Part shown: positions 8,052 through 18,028 of the stretch, one piece after another | Layout of the letters: the number at the start of each line of letters is the position of its first letter | How positions within the stretch are numbered: the stretch's first letter is position 1 | Origin: Geitlerinema sp. BBD 1991-9 | GTDB taxonomy: Bacteria; Cyanobacteriota; Cyanobacteriia; Cyanobacteriales; Geitlerinemataceae | DNA length: 64,000 nucleotides | Direction: 5' to 3' | Assembly: GCA_001657325.1 (NCBI GenBank) | Contig: LWRO01000008.1 | Location: forward strand, 62,001-126,000 | Translations under genes and position numbers: made by a program | The notes under the pieces: model-generated | Database searches by the model: none | What the model was told of the DNA's origin: nothing | The model's input: the letters and a program-made list of their open reading frames with translations, nothing else

Positions 8052-9896
8052 TCACCTCACCACCTCATCTTGATTTTCCGGTGCGCGATTGTTGCTCAGC
8101 TGGAGGTAAGCAATCCAAAATACGGCTGCGCTTAACACTAGAGTGACGAGAACGCCAATGGCGATCGTTAGAGGACGGTGGGAAGGGCGACGGCGACGGC
8201 GACGGGCGGCGGCGGGATCGACATCGACAGATTGTCCGTAAAGCAGGGCTTTGGACGATTCGGCAAATTCGGATTCGGGATAACCGACATTGCCCGATTG
8301 TCGTTGTGGATCGAACGCATTGAGGTCTTTGGGGGCAGGTGGCGTCACGCGACACACCATTACGACAGCGGAAACGTTGTCGTGGCCGTTTTTCTGGTTG
8401 GCCAGGTCGATCCAAAGTTCTACGGCTTCCCGGGCCGTGAGTTCCCCGTCAAGAACAGCTGGTGCAACGTGCGCCCAGGATTTTTCGACCCAGTCGTTAT
8501 CGCTCAGCCCGTCTGAACATAACAGTAAAATTCCATCTTCTTCGATGGCGAACCGCTGAATCGTCGGATTGAGGAAATCAGCATCTCGCGTTCCGACAGC
8601 TTGGGTGAGCGCACCGGCGTCAGTGCGTTGGAGGGCTTGTCGGTAGAAGTTCCGCCCCAGCCGTACTTCCCGAGTTGCAACGTCGTCGTCTACCGTCAAA
8701 CGTTGGCAGTACTCGCGGGTCAGCCAGTAGGCGCGAGAGTCCCCTACGTTGACGAGATAGAGTTCGTGGGCGTTGGCAAAGGTCGTTCCTGCTGTGGTTT
8801 CGATCGATTGGGGAACTTGCCAAGCCATCACGAGGGTCGTTCCCATCCGCCGACGGGCCGAGCGTTCTTGAGTGTCGTTTTGGTGGGCGATGGTATTGTT
8901 GGTGACGCGCACCATGGCGGCCAGTTGCTCGCTCAAGACTTTCGGGGAAAGGGGTTGGGTTTCCCGTTGTAATTCGCGCCAAAACGCCCGCACTTGCAGG
9001 GAAAGGGTGCGTAGAGCCGTTTGACTGGCCACTTCACCGCCTTCGTGGCCGCCGACACCGTCGCAGAGAACGGTAAGGTTAGGGAGCAGTCCATCTTCGT
9101 CCGGTTCTGCGAGATCGCTGTCGGAAGGATAGCAAGCATCTTCATTATGCGATCGACTCGGCCCGGCATCACTTCCGCTGGCGACTTCTAGCCTTAGAGG
9201 CTGTTGGGCCGCCAGTTGTTGCAGGAGGGTGTTGAGTCCGGTTTCGACGAACTCGATCGATTCGCCGTCTCGCATTTGCTGGCACAAGGTGCGCACGGGT
9301 TCGGCAACGACATCGGACGAGGCAGCGATCCAACTCGACCAGTGATAAGCTAAGTCGTTTAGGGTGTTTTTGGTGTTGCCCGATCGAACTTCTAACAGCC
9401 ACACGCGCCACCCTTGAACGCGCAGGTTTTCGGGATCGAGCAGACTGGCGGTGACGCCCTCTTCGTCTAAGGCTTGCCAGAGTTGTAGCGTTTGCCACAG
9501 CCAATAAATTTGACGCACGGGGGAGGCACTTGCCCAACTCTGGACGAGAGTGGGGTAGAGTTGTCCGCTGCCATCGACGGGGACGTTTTCGAGTAGCAAA
9601 ATTTCCGGTGCGTCGGAGGCTTCAGTCCAATGACAAAACCCGTAAATTTGCGGGACGTGCAGTTGTTGGGGACACAGTCGCAAGTAGGGCAGGACGGACG
9701 TTGGGATGTCTTCGGGGAAGTCGGGCGATCGATCGCTGTGGGTATCGACCCAAATTTGAGGCGCGACGACGCGATATCGATCGACAACCGTTTGACCGAC
9801 CGGGATTTTTGCAGCCAGAGTTCCGACGGCCCAGAGGTAGCGCACGTTTTCGGCTTCGGCGGAATCTTCTCGATCGAAAAGTTTATTTAACAACAC
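8052..9896 (-). CDS. PP2C-type Ser/Thr protein phosphatase with C-terminal membrane anchor
   Basis: 614 residues with a GTG start. The first ~240 residues are an N-terminal domain found in large cyanobacterial PP2C proteins, with no clear kinase motifs. The PP2C domain follows: SGSDAGPSRSHNEDACY (metal-binding aspartate), CDGVGGHEGGEVAS, VNVGDSRAYWL, LLCSDGLSDND and NGHDNVSAVVMVC, so the metal-ligand set is complete. After an arginine-rich linker (RRRRRRPSHR) comes one membrane helix (IAIGVLVTLVLSAAVFWIAYL). It should reverse Ser/Thr phosphorylation at the membrane; targets are unknown. It is divergent from nfeD. Confidence 0.87.
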   Translation of the reverse strand: MLLNKLFDREDSAEAENVRYLWAVGTLAAKIPVGQTVVDRYRVVAPQIWVDTHSDRSPDFPEDIPTSVLPYLRLCPQQLHVPQIYGFCHWTEASDAPEILLLENVPVDGSGQLYPTLVQSWASASPVRQIYWLWQTLQLWQALDEEGVTASLLDPENLRVQGWRVWLLEVRSGNTKNTLNDLAYHWSSWIAASSDVVAEPVRTLCQQMRDGESIEFVETGLNTLLQQLAAQQPLRLEVASGSDAGPSRSHNEDACYPSDSDLAEPDEDGLLPNLTVLCDGVGGHEGGEVASQTALRTLSLQVRAFWRELQRETQPLSPKVLSEQLAAMVRVTNNTIAHQNDTQERSARRRMGTTLVMAWQVPQSIETTAGTTFANAHELYLVNVGDSRAYWLTREYCQRLTVDDDVATREVRLGRNFYRQALQRTDAGALTQAVGTRDADFLNPTIQRFAIEEDGILLLCSDGLSDNDWVEKSWAHVAPAVLDGELTAREAVELWIDLANQKNGHDNVSAVVMVCRVTPPAPKDLNAFDPQRQSGNVGYPESEFAESSKALLYGQSVDVDPAAARRRRRRPSHRPLTIAIGVLVTLVLSAAVFWIAYLQLSNNRAPENQDEVVR

Positions 9897-10132
9897 TTGA
9901 TTAAAAATCCTGAATAAAATCTGTAACCGACTGGGATGTCAGAAACAATCAACCATAGTATAAGTGAGGGATTTCGGAACGGAAACAAACGGGGTTAAGG
10001 GGAGATTCAGAGACGCTTGCCGGTTTGCCATCTGCTTTTCCTCAACGTCCTCTCGCCTAAGATAGAAGAAAAGACCGTTTCTCGATCGACGCGATGCCGA
10101 TCGAGATGTGGGTTATGGAAGGCGGGAAAAGC

Positions 10133-10561
10133 ATGGTGGAAAATTACACGTTGCTTTGGTTAGTCGTCGGTGGGGCGCTCTGCTTGATGGAGCTGTTTAT
10201 CCCGACGGCATTCGTCGAAATGTCGATGGGCGTTGCTGCTTTGTTCGTTGCTTTGGTGTCGCCCCTCGTTCCTCAGTTGACGGTTCAGTTGTTTTTGTGG
10301 CTCGTGTTTTCGGTGTTTCTCGTGTGGGCGGTCAAACGGTGGCTTCCGAAGCAAAAACCGTATTCGATCGCCGATGCGACGGAAGCCACGACGTTGACTG
10401 AGATTTCGCCAGAAAGAATAGGGCGAGTGCTGTACGAGGGCAATTCTTGGGCCGCTTGTTGTGAGGGAGATTGGACGATTCCGACCGATTGTCGGGTCGT
10501 TGTCGTCGGTCGGCGTGGGAATACGTTAATTGTCATGCCGGAAGACTTATCGCGATCGTAG
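10133..10561 (+). CDS. NfeD-like membrane protein
   Basis: About 142 residues from the ATG at 10133, which has a GGAAGG upstream; in-frame ATGs lie up to 39 bases earlier. Helices are LLWLVVGGALCLMELFIP, VAALFVALVSPLVP and LFLWLVFSVFLVWAV. After them is a soluble OB-fold domain (GRVLYEGNSWAACCEGDWTIP, VVVVGRRGNTLIV), which is the NfeD C-terminal domain. NfeD proteins occur in operons with stomatin/SPFH proteins and are thought to assist membrane microdomain organisation or proteolysis. That partner follows 46 bases downstream. Confidence 0.88.
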   Translation: MVENYTLLWLVVGGALCLMELFIPTAFVEMSMGVAALFVALVSPLVPQLTVQLFLWLVFSVFLVWAVKRWLPKQKPYSIADATEATTLTEISPERIGRVLYEGNSWAACCEGDWTIPTDCRVVVVGRRGNTLIVMPEDLSRS

Positions 10562-10607
10562 CGGCACGTTCGCACTTTGTCGAACTGTTCGATCGAACTA
10601 CTAGAAA

Positions 10608-11609
10608 ATGGAAGCGTTTTGGACTATGGAAGCGTTTTGGACGTTTGTGGTTTTCGTGTTTTTTGGGGGTTCGGCCCTAGCCGGATCGGTCAAAATCGTC
10701 AATCAAGGAGATGAAGCCCTCGTCGAGACCTTGGGAAAATACAGTGGAAAAAAACTGGAACCGGGTCTGAATTTTATCGTGCCGTTTCTCGATCGCGTGG
10801 TGTTTAAGGAAACCGTTCGCGAAAAAGTTCTCGATATTCCCGCGCAACCTTGCATCACCAGCGATAACGTTTCGATTACGGTGGATGCGGTGGTGTACTG
10901 GCGGATTATGGATCTCGAAAAGGCCTATTACAAGGTGGAAAATCTTCGCAGCGCCATGCAAAATTTGGTGCTGACGCAGATTCGATCGGAAATGGGGCAA
11001 CTCGAACTCGATCGAACCTTTACGGCTCGATCGGACGTGAACGAGGTTCTGCTGCGGGAACTCGATATCGCCACCGATCCGTGGGGGGTGAAAGTAACGC
11101 GGGTGGAACTGCGGGATATCATCCCCTCGAAAGGGGTTCAGGATTCGATGGAATTGCAAATGTCGGCGGAACGCCGAAAACGGGCAGCCGTTTTAACTTC
11201 GGAAGGGGAGCGCGAATCTGCCGTCAATTCAGCCCGAGGACGAGCGGAAGCACAGGTGTTGGAAGCGGAGGCGGAACAACGAGCGGCCATTTTGGCGGCG
11301 GAGGCCGAAAAACAGGCGATTTTGCTGCGGGCAGAAGCACAACGTCAAGAACAAGTGTTGAAAGCTCAGGCAACGGCTGAAGCGATGCAGATTCTTGCCA
11401 AAACGTTAAAAGTTCATCCCAAAATGTCGGATTCACTACAATTTCTACTCGCGCAACGCTATTTGGAAATGGGTCTAGAAATTGGCACGAGTGAGAGTAG
11501 TAAAGTGATGTTTATGGACCCGCGCAGTATTCCAGCTACCTTGGAAGGGATGAAGTCGATTTTAAGCGAAAGCGTCGAGCTAGAGGACGACGGACTGTCC
11601 CATTTGTAG
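10608..11609 (+). CDS. SPFH/stomatin (slipin-like) membrane protein
   Basis: 333 residues. A single N-terminal hydrophobic segment ([18 protein letters not shown]) anchors an SPFH domain: [36 protein letters not shown] and [12 protein letters not shown]-like motifs. A long alanine/glutamate-rich coiled coil follows ([20 protein letters not shown]), then a conserved C-terminal tail. Such proteins oligomerise on the inner face of membranes. The start is odd: the first 18 bases (ATGGAAGCGTTTTGGACT) are repeated in tandem at 10626, so either of two ATGs could be used. The preceding NfeD gene supports the assignment. Confidence 0.9.
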   Translation: MEAFWTMEAFWTFVVFVFFGGSALAGSVKIVNQGDEALVETLGKYSGKKLEPGLNFIVPFLDRVVFKETVREKVLDIPAQPCITSDNVSITVDAVVYWRIMDLEKAYYKVENLRSAMQNLVLTQIRSEMGQLELDRTFTARSDVNEVLLRELDIATDPWGVKVTRVELRDIIPSKGVQDSMELQMSAERRKRAAVLTSEGERESAVNSARGRAEAQVLEAEAEQRAAILAAEAEKQAILLRAEAQRQEQVLKAQATAEAMQILAKTLKVHPKMSDSLQFLLAQRYLEMGLEIGTSESSKVMFMDPRSIPATLEGMKSILSESVELEDDGLSHL

Positions 11610-11666
11610 GGTCGAACTGTTGGGCTTTGCAGTATCGATCGAATCGCTGAAAGATTCAAAATGAAA

Positions 11667-11704
11667 TGAGGCCGGCGATCGGTTCGATCCGAGTGCCAGC
11701 CTCA
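11667..11704. terminator. Bidirectional terminator between convergent genes
   Basis: TGAGGCCGGC (11667-11676) pairs with GCCAGCCTCA (11695-11704) with one G-U pair; CTTTTT follows on the plus side and an A/T-rich stretch on the other. It separates the convergent SPFH gene and hli. Confidence 0.65.
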
Positions 11705-11746
11705 CTTTTTAAAAGATTTCGTATCTGGAATAATGGCGTGGCTCGA

Positions 11747-11893
11747 TTACAGTAAGCCCAGTTGAGACAGGATGCCTTGACCGGTCAACAGTTCGGTTGC
11801 AATACCGACAAGGAAGCCCAGCATGGCCAAACGGCCGTTCCAGGTTTCAGCAAACTGCGTGAAGCCGAATTTGGTGGTTTCTTGGTTTTCCAT
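11747..11893 (-). CDS. hli: High-light-inducible protein (Hlip/Scp)
   Basis: 48 residues from the ATG at 11893. A clear AAGGAG lies 6 bases upstream of it, which rules out the longer frame that starts further up. The one-helix chlorophyll-binding motif is ETWNGRLAMLGFLVGIATE, with the conserved E, N and R ligands, followed by GILSQLGLL. Hlips sit in the thylakoid membrane, bind chlorophyll and carotenoid, and protect or aid assembly of photosystem II under light stress. A good sigma-70-type promoter lies about 100 bases upstream. Confidence 0.95.
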   Translation of the reverse strand: MENQETTKFGFTQFAETWNGRLAMLGFLVGIATELLTGQGILSQLGLL

Positions 11894-11994
11894 GGTTGGT
11901 TGCTCCTTAGAGGTGGGTGTCTCTGTTTCAAAAGTTAACACAGTCTCCCGACAACGTGCAACGTTTTATTAAAAGTAGTTGACAAGTGCGCGTT

Positions 11995-12022
11995 ATTATA
12001 AATAGAAAAAATTTTCCGTCAA
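11995..12022 (-). promoter_or_regulatory. Sigma-70-type promoter for hli
   Basis: On the minus strand TTGACG (12022-12017) and TATAAT (12000-11995) are spaced by 16 bases. Initiation near 11988 would give a leader of about 95 bases before the hli start. The surroundings are A/T-rich. Confidence 0.65.
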
Positions 12023-12225
12023 CCTTTTTCTAAAAAAAATATAAAAATCCATAAAATGCTATAGAGTAATTAAAGATCGATTGTGAAGCCAAGAGACCTG
12101 GTTTCGAGAGAAGCTAGGTCTCGCCCAATTCAGTTTTCGCAATTCTTTTTTGCCCGAAAATATAGCTATCGATCGGTGGTTTGTTTCCGAAGACATCATC
12201 TGTCTTCGATCGATCTCCAAAACGA

Positions 12226-14535
12226 CTAACTCTTCTGAGCGATGAGCGCCACAATTTTATCGAGGAACTGTTCCGGTTGCATGGGTCGGGACAAACACTC
12301 GTTCGCTCCGCTCGCCCGACACTGTTCGAGAATCTCAGGGGTTCCTTTCTCCGTCATCAAGAGGATTTTCAGCGATTGCGTGGCGGGACTCCGGCGCAAG
12401 GTCGAGATTAGTTCGCACCCGTCCATTTCAGCCAACCGTCGATCGACAATTGCCGCTACGGGATTGAGCAGTTCGATCGTTTCCAGGGCGGTCGAACCTT
12501 CTAACATCCAAATGGCGTGATACCCCGCTGTCGTGAGCAAATCGCAAATCGAGGTGGCTTCTTCTTCGCAATCGGCGATGAGGACGATGTGTCCTTGAGG
12601 GGCAGCACTGGCTGAGTCAGCGACCCTCGAGTTCGATCGATCGGCTTCAGGAGGCGGTGGCGGTTTCAAAACCTCCGGTTGAGAGGGCAAGCGCACGATA
12701 AACTTCGACCCCACTCCGACTTGAGACTCGACCTCGATCGAGCCGCCGTGTAGTTCTACCAGTTGCTTCGTCAGCGCCAATCCCAAACCCGTGCCGCCGT
12801 ACTTGCGCGTGTAGGTGGACTCGAGCTGTCGGAACGTCTCGAACAACAGCGATTGTTGCTCTTTGGGAATGCCGATTCCCGTATCTTCCACCTCGAAAAT
12901 AGCGTATCCGGCTTTGCGGTAAATTCTCAGAACGGCCTGCCCACCCGTCGCCGTGAATTTGATGGCGTTGCTGAGGAGGTTGAACAAAATTTGACTGACG
13001 CGATTGCGATCGGCTCGGAATCGATCGCCGTTCGTGTTGAGACACAAATCCAACTCTAAACGAACGCCGTTGACTGCGGCTCGATCGATCGTCATCTGAA
13101 ACATCTGTCGGGCCAGTTGCGTCAGCGAAAAGTCACTAATCTCCAACACCATTTTCCCAGACTCGATTTTTGACAAGTCCAGCAAGTCGTTAATCAACAC
13201 CATCAAATGCTCGCCGCTGTTGTAAATCGTTTGAATGTACTCCCGTTGTTTCGGGGTCAAGTGTCCGAAAGACCAACGCAACAGCGTCGCGGACATTCCG
13301 ATAATGCAAGTGAGCGGCGTTCGCAGTTCGTGGCTCACCGTTGCCAAAAACTCCGTGCGCGTCTGACTGGCGGCTTGAGCGGCGGCGAGGGCTGCTCGCA
13401 AATCCCGAGTGCGATTCGACACCCGCTGTTCGAGGGTTTGTTTTTGTTGTTGCAGTTCCGAGTACAGTTGGGCTTGGTGGACGGCAACGCCTAGATGCTC
13501 GGCGATGTGTTCGAGAAATTCGCACTCGCGAGGTTGCCAAGTGCGAACGCGATCGCATTGATGTGCGACGAGGAGTCCCCACAACAGGTTGCGGACTTGA
13601 ATCGGAACCACCAGTTGCGATCGAACGCGAGCATTTCGTAATTGACGGCGATACACGGCTGATAGACTCCGCGCTTTCGCCACATCGTTGAGGACGAGAC
13701 TTTTTCCTTTCTCGTATCGATCGCGGTGCTGACTTAAAAAATGCCACTCGTCATCGGTATTTGAGGAGAGCAACGACGGAATCTCGTCGCTGATGCGAGC
13801 TTCGTAAGTCATGCAGTTCCGGCCCGGCGCAGTATTTTTGTCGCTGGCCGAGTCCCAGGCCAATCGATCGAATTGATAAACGGCCAGTCGATCGAGGTCG
13901 AGAAACCGTTGCAAGCGATCGATAATACTGGAAATCAACGTGGGGAGTTCGACGCACTCGCGGGTTTGTGCGGTCACCCGTTCGAGCAATCGTTCCTGTT
14001 CGACGTGAAGACTGAGCGCTTTTTCAACCACTGGCTGACAGTCCACGCCCATTCCGGCTTGGTTATTTCCCTCCGTCAAAACTTCGGCTAACTGTAGCGC
14101 AAACTCGCTCGCGACGATCGGGTCGTTGGGTTGGAGCGTCGCGAGAATTTTTGCCCGTAAATCCTCTGCTAGGGGTTTGTTGCCCCATAACGAATTATCG
14201 GGTTGTAAAAATGCAGCGATCTCCTTGGGGTCAAAGGTCAGGCCCACGTACATCCGATTGGTGGGATCTTCAGGACATGACTCTCCGACGAGCAAGGCGC
14301 TAAACTTGGAAGACACGGCAAGGACAAACCGCAGGGGCAGCGGTTTTCGCGATCGCTTTGTTCTAAAACTGGTTTCAGTGAACAGGAAGGTCTGCGAGTC
14401 GATCGAGCCGCATTCCTGTCCCTCCCACGAACGTGGGGAATCGATCGAGATCGTGTGTTGTAGAAGCGTGCGAAGTTGCTCGAATGTCGTTGCGAGCAAG
14501 GTTCGGCGCACGAGAGACAGATCGGAAATATTCAT
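12226..14535 (-). CDS. Hybrid sensor histidine kinase: DICT-GAF-HisKA-HATPase-receiver
   Basis: 769 residues from the ATG at 14535; the frame stays open upstream to 14694, but the DICT domain begins at MNISDLSLVRRTLLA. Domains in order: DICT sensory domain (~1-200), GAF (~215-410, with AVYQFDRLAWDS and VVPIQVRNLLWGLLVAHQC), HisKA with the phosphohistidine in ATVSHELRTPLT, HATPase with NLLSNAIKFT, DTGIGIPKE and GGTGLGLAL, then a receiver with the likely aspartate in AAIVDRRLAEMDG. The receiver has SRPM where a KPx lysine is usual, so its phosphorelay may be altered. DICT domains occur with GGDEF, EAL, HD-GYP and light-sensing kinases in cyanobacteria. It is soluble; the signal is unknown. Confidence 0.88.
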   Translation of the reverse strand: MNISDLSLVRRTLLATTFEQLRTLLQHTISIDSPRSWEGQECGSIDSQTFLFTETSFRTKRSRKPLPLRFVLAVSSKFSALLVGESCPEDPTNRMYVGLTFDPKEIAAFLQPDNSLWGNKPLAEDLRAKILATLQPNDPIVASEFALQLAEVLTEGNNQAGMGVDCQPVVEKALSLHVEQERLLERVTAQTRECVELPTLISSIIDRLQRFLDLDRLAVYQFDRLAWDSASDKNTAPGRNCMTYEARISDEIPSLLSSNTDDEWHFLSQHRDRYEKGKSLVLNDVAKARSLSAVYRRQLRNARVRSQLVVPIQVRNLLWGLLVAHQCDRVRTWQPRECEFLEHIAEHLGVAVHQAQLYSELQQQKQTLEQRVSNRTRDLRAALAAAQAASQTRTEFLATVSHELRTPLTCIIGMSATLLRWSFGHLTPKQREYIQTIYNSGEHLMVLINDLLDLSKIESGKMVLEISDFSLTQLARQMFQMTIDRAAVNGVRLELDLCLNTNGDRFRADRNRVSQILFNLLSNAIKFTATGGQAVLRIYRKAGYAIFEVEDTGIGIPKEQQSLLFETFRQLESTYTRKYGGTGLGLALTKQLVELHGGSIEVESQVGVGSKFIVRLPSQPEVLKPPPPPEADRSNSRVADSASAAPQGHIVLIADCEEEATSICDLLTTAGYHAIWMLEGSTALETIELLNPVAAIVDRRLAEMDGCELISTLRRSPATQSLKILLMTEKGTPEILEQCRASGANECLSRPMQPEQFLDKIVALIAQKS

Positions 14536-15007
14536 GAGTTTCGATCCCAGTCGATCGACAAAATATATCCACGCCAGCGCCAAAACCGCCCTGTGGCTTT
14601 TGCTTGGTGACTGAGTAAAAATGCGTTCGGATCGCGGTTTGAGATGAAGACTTTCTGACGACTCAGCCAATCCCATATCCCAGCATCTCCTCACCCACGA
14701 ATTTCGCGAATGACGGGTTGTCCGTTGGTTTCAATCGGACTCAAATTGAAGACGCTGAGTTGCTTTGGATAAGGAGTTTTCGACGTATTCGATCGCTCGA
14801 AGCCGCAACCGATAACTCGGAAGGATTGCTAGACATCAAACGATCCACAGAAAGCTCTATTGCTATACTAGTGCGGTTTTGAACTTCTCTAAGAAACGAT
14901 CGTTTAAACTTCGGAATTGATGCGATCGCTACCATTTTTGCAGTCGCCAGTCATCAGTCACCCGTCACCAGTTAACGGTAAAGATAGTTTTCAGTTAACC
15001 GTTTTTT
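14536..15007. other. Spacer between the histidine kinase and lipB
   Basis: The first ~160 bases stay open in the kinase frame and may be leader or coding. Beyond 14700 I see no gene. Near 14941-14990 there are short degenerate direct repeats of the CAGTCA/CCAGT type that recur before nifB near 32120. Confidence 0.4.
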
Positions 15008-15721
15008 TCACCTCCCCACCTCCTCATCGTCCCACCGCTCCACCTCCCGGAAAGAGATCGATAAACCGAACACCTCCGCGAACGCCTCGGTGACAGCGGG
15101 AACAACTGTCGCAACGCAGAGATCGGGGCGCAATGGCGCTAAGCTGCCAACGGACTTGTCAGAAATTCCACACGGTACGATATATTGAAAACCCGTCAGA
15201 TCCGGGCAAACGTTGAGGGCAAAGCCGTGCATCGTAATCCAGCGTTTGACACCGATGCCGATCGCAGCGAGTTTTCGACCTTCCACCCAAACCCCCGTCA
15301 AGCCTGGAATTCGAGCGCCACACACGCCATACTTGGCTAATACGCGAATAATCACTTCCTCGAGCTGGCGTAGGTACCAATGAAGATCCGGGCGGTGGCG
15401 GTTTAAATTGAGAATTGGGTATCCCACCAGTTGGCCGGGACAGTGATAGGTCACTTCTCCCCCTCGATCGATACGGTGGACTTCCCATCCAGTTGTTTGG
15501 GGAGTAAACTTGAGAAATTCCGGGTTCGCACCTCGTCCTAACGTGTATACCGGTGGGTGTTCGAGAAGTAACAGCACATCGTCGAGCTGAGGATCGTGGC
15601 GGCGTTGTTCGACTAAAAATTGTTGCCAAGACCATGCTGCCCCGTAAGGGATCGGGGTTTTCACCCAGATAACTCGAAGCACACGGCTGGTAAGAATACT
15701 AAAAATCATATCAAAAATCAA
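15008..15721 (-). CDS. lipB: Lipoyl(octanoyl) transferase
   Basis: 237 residues. It moves octanoyl from acyl-carrier protein to lipoate-dependent enzymes and H protein; LipA then inserts sulfur. The LipB motif [17 protein letters not shown] is complete. The catalytic lysine is in [12 protein letters not shown] and the catalytic cysteine in [14 protein letters not shown]. The N-terminus has about 15 residues before the usual family start, so an internal start is possible. The gene stands alone on the minus strand, divergent from lrtA. Confidence 0.93.
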   Translation of the reverse strand: MIFDMIFSILTSRVLRVIWVKTPIPYGAAWSWQQFLVEQRRHDPQLDDVLLLLEHPPVYTLGRGANPEFLKFTPQTTGWEVHRIDRGGEVTYHCPGQLVGYPILNLNRHRPDLHWYLRQLEEVIIRVLAKYGVCGARIPGLTGVWVEGRKLAAIGIGVKRWITMHGFALNVCPDLTGFQYIVPCGISDKSVGSLAPLRPDLCVATVVPAVTEAFAEVFGLSISFREVERWDDEEVGR

Positions 15722-15826
15722 GGGAAATTCAAGACAGTTTAGTCTCGATTTCCAAAAATCAAATCACGAATTGTCAAGGAATGCAAAGGATTTTAAAGCC
15801 TATTCCAAGCTGTATGCAATCCGGAA

Positions 15827-16018
15827 TACAATAGGGAGTAAGAAAATTGAGGTTGCAAAAGGTCTTTACTGAAGACTCAAGAAGCTGGCAGGTAGCTCGA
15901 AAGCAAAGTGGCAATCCCCGCCCCGCTTTGAATAGAGTCGGCAGTCAGCACTCTGAAACAGCACGAAATATCCTTAATTTTCTAAATACAATGGGTTCTC
16001 GAGCGGGAAATTTCCAAG
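15827..16018 (+). promoter_or_regulatory. Long leader and -10 element upstream of lrtA
   Basis: A TACAAT at 15827-15832 is a good -10 candidate; no clear -35 is visible. It would give a leader of roughly 180 bases with no convincing gene. Long 5' leaders that set light/dark mRNA stability are known for cyanobacterial lrtA; assigning that role here is inference. Confidence 0.45.
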
Positions 16019-16633
16019 ATGAAACTAGTTATCCAAGGCAAAAATATTGAAATCACCGATGCAATTCGCGAATATGTCAACGAAAAAATCACGAAAGCGG
16101 TGAATCACTTTCAGAACCTAACTACGGAGGTGGACGTTCATCTTTCGGTCGCTCGCAATCCCCGCATCTCTACAAATCAATCGGCTGAAGTCACGATTTA
16201 CGCCAATGGAACGGTGATTCGCGCTCAAGAAAGCAGCGAGTCTATGTATGCGAGTATCGACCTCGTTGCGAACAAGATCGCTCGTCAGTTGCGGAAGTAC
16301 AAAGAGAAACGCAATCGCAAACTTCACGTTTCCACGAAAACTGGAGAAACACTGGCGCAAGCTCCAATTTCGGATACCCTTATCGGCGATCGAACTCCAG
16401 AACTTCCCGAAGAGGTGGTTCGCACCAAATACTTCGCAATGCCTCCGATGACGGTTCAAGAAGCCTTGGAACAACTTCAGCTTGTCGATCACGATTTTTA
16501 CGTGTTCTGCAATGTTGACACTGGAGAAATCAACGTGATCTACGAACGCAATCACGGCGGTTACGGTGTCATTCAACCGCGCAAAGCTCAAGAAAACGGC
16601 TACATTTCCGACGAGCTGTCAAAAGCCTCTTAA
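16019..16633 (+). CDS. lrtA: Long-form ribosome hibernation promoting factor (light-repressed protein A)
   Basis: 204 residues. The N-terminal S30AE/YfiA domain (residues 1-105) begins [20 protein letters not shown] and includes [12 protein letters not shown] linker and the C-terminal dimerisation domain follow ([39 protein letters not shown]), so this is the long form that pairs two 70S ribosomes into 100S dimers in darkness or starvation. In cyanobacteria the gene is lrtA. It is monocistronic, with a long leader and a terminator 70 bases after the stop. Confidence 0.94.
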   Translation: MKLVIQGKNIEITDAIREYVNEKITKAVNHFQNLTTEVDVHLSVARNPRISTNQSAEVTIYANGTVIRAQESSESMYASIDLVANKIARQLRKYKEKRNRKLHVSTKTGETLAQAPISDTLIGDRTPELPEEVVRTKYFAMPPMTVQEALEQLQLVDHDFYVFCNVDTGEINVIYERNHGGYGVIQPRKAQENGYISDELSKAS

Positions 16634-16705
16634 ACCCTTCAAGTGCGCTCGACATCTCGCCTCTATTTGCACGTTGAATTGACAAGTTGAATTGATAAAC
16701 GTTAG

Positions 16706-16735
16706 AACCCGGTTCTTCACAGAAACCGGGTTTTT
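16706..16735 (+). terminator. Rho-independent terminator of lrtA
   Basis: AACCCGGTT and AACCGGGTT pair across a 9-base loop, and the right arm runs into TTTTTCT. Confidence 0.85.
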
Positions 16736-16798
16736 CTAGGACAATTGAATATCGAAATACAGCGTTTTCTCTTCAAGTTTTCTCTTCAAGTTTTCTCT

Positions 16799-17815
16799 TT
16801 AAGAATAATATCGATCGTCCGCTATTGCTCCGAACGTTACCCCCCGTTGTTTGAGCCATTGACGATAGCGAACGGAGGATCGATCGAAGGGAAGGTGAAA
16901 CTCTTCAGTGAGGTTTAGCGGAAGTCGTTTGGGTTGTTGGGATTCGACGATGGGAATATCTTGACGAACGACGGAATCTTGGAACGATCGAAGCTCTGAT
17001 TCGGGAATGATTTCGCCGTAATTCATGGCGATCCACATCCAACCGATGCAGCTTTCTGGATCGATCGATCGAATGGCAAAAAAGATCGTTAAACGACCCG
17101 ATGGCGATAACTTTTCAAACGAGGTAACTAACGGTTGCCAAACGTGATAATTGTAGGTGACTTTTGCCCCAATTCCGGTGCCGTCGGGGTCGGGTTGCCA
17201 CACGCGAACGTTTTTTAAAGCAAGTCCGGTTTTGTCGAGTTCGACTTGGTAATCTTCAACTTCGGGATGAGATCGATCGCCGAGAAAGCCATCGTGAACG
17301 AAGGGAAAGTGAGAGACATCGAGGAAGTTTTCCATAACACGAAGGCTACTCGATCGAATGCGATAGCCTCCACATAAAAACTTGCGATATTGCGAAGCAT
17401 CCCATTCTGGAAACGGCGGAATTTGAGATGGGTTTGATTCGGGTTGTAAGCATACCCAAATTAAACCGTAGCGAATTGCAGTGGGATAGCTTGAAACCTT
17501 TAGTTGTTCGGGAGGGTTCCAATTGGGACAACCGGGAACTTTAACGCAGTGTCCGGTTTCGTCGAACTGGAGTCCGTGGTAAGGACAAACGAGAACGTTG
17601 TCTTTGACGGTTCCCCCAGACAGCTTAACGCCGCGATGGGGACAGCGATCGATCCAAGTTGAGATGGGATTTGAGGTGAGATTTGAGTCTCGCTCGATCG
17701 ATCGCCACAAGACAAGATCTCGTCCCAACAAACGGATCGATCGAACGGTTCCCGGTGGTAGCGCATCGACTTCGAGAACGGGATGCCAATCGCGAACGAG
17801 GGAGCAGTCAGACAT
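16799..17815 (-). CDS. Rieske non-heme iron oxygenase
   Basis: 338 residues. The Rieske 2Fe-2S ligands are CPHRGVKL and CPYHGLQF (residues ~55-80). The catalytic mononuclear-iron motif is NFLDVSHFPFVHDGF (aspartate and two histidines, residues ~160-175). This is the alpha subunit of a VanA/pheophorbide-oxygenase-like ring-hydroxylating or demethylating enzyme. It needs a reductase partner, and none is adjacent. No C-terminal membrane helix as in chloroplast PaO is seen. It is divergent from the conflict-system operon; the substrate is unknown. Confidence 0.85.
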   Translation of the reverse strand: MSDCSLVRDWHPVLEVDALPPGTVRSIRLLGRDLVLWRSIERDSNLTSNPISTWIDRCPHRGVKLSGGTVKDNVLVCPYHGLQFDETGHCVKVPGCPNWNPPEQLKVSSYPTAIRYGLIWVCLQPESNPSQIPPFPEWDASQYRKFLCGGYRIRSSSLRVMENFLDVSHFPFVHDGFLGDRSHPEVEDYQVELDKTGLALKNVRVWQPDPDGTGIGAKVTYNYHVWQPLVTSFEKLSPSGRLTIFFAIRSIDPESCIGWMWIAMNYGEIIPESELRSFQDSVVRQDIPIVESQQPKRLPLNLTEEFHLPFDRSSVRYRQWLKQRGVTFGAIADDRYYS

Positions 17816-18028
17816 ATTTAGAGGGACATGGAAGAGAGCGAAGTAAGAGATCGATCGAACTGCTCAAATTGTAACGTTTGATGGCAAAAGTTAGAACCGA
17901 TGAGGTGTTTCAATTGGTTAAAATCGGCTCGATCGAGCTTTGGGAGGTGGCTATACTGGGTTTGGGGTTGAAAGTTTGTGAATATCGATCGATTCATCGT
18001 TCTCAACTGAAAAATTGGGAGTTTTTTA

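Noticed and set aside
11670-11700. GGTTCGATCC-like string, considered as a tRNA T-loop
   Set aside because: It is the loop of the SPFH/hli terminator and no acceptor or anticodon stems flank it.
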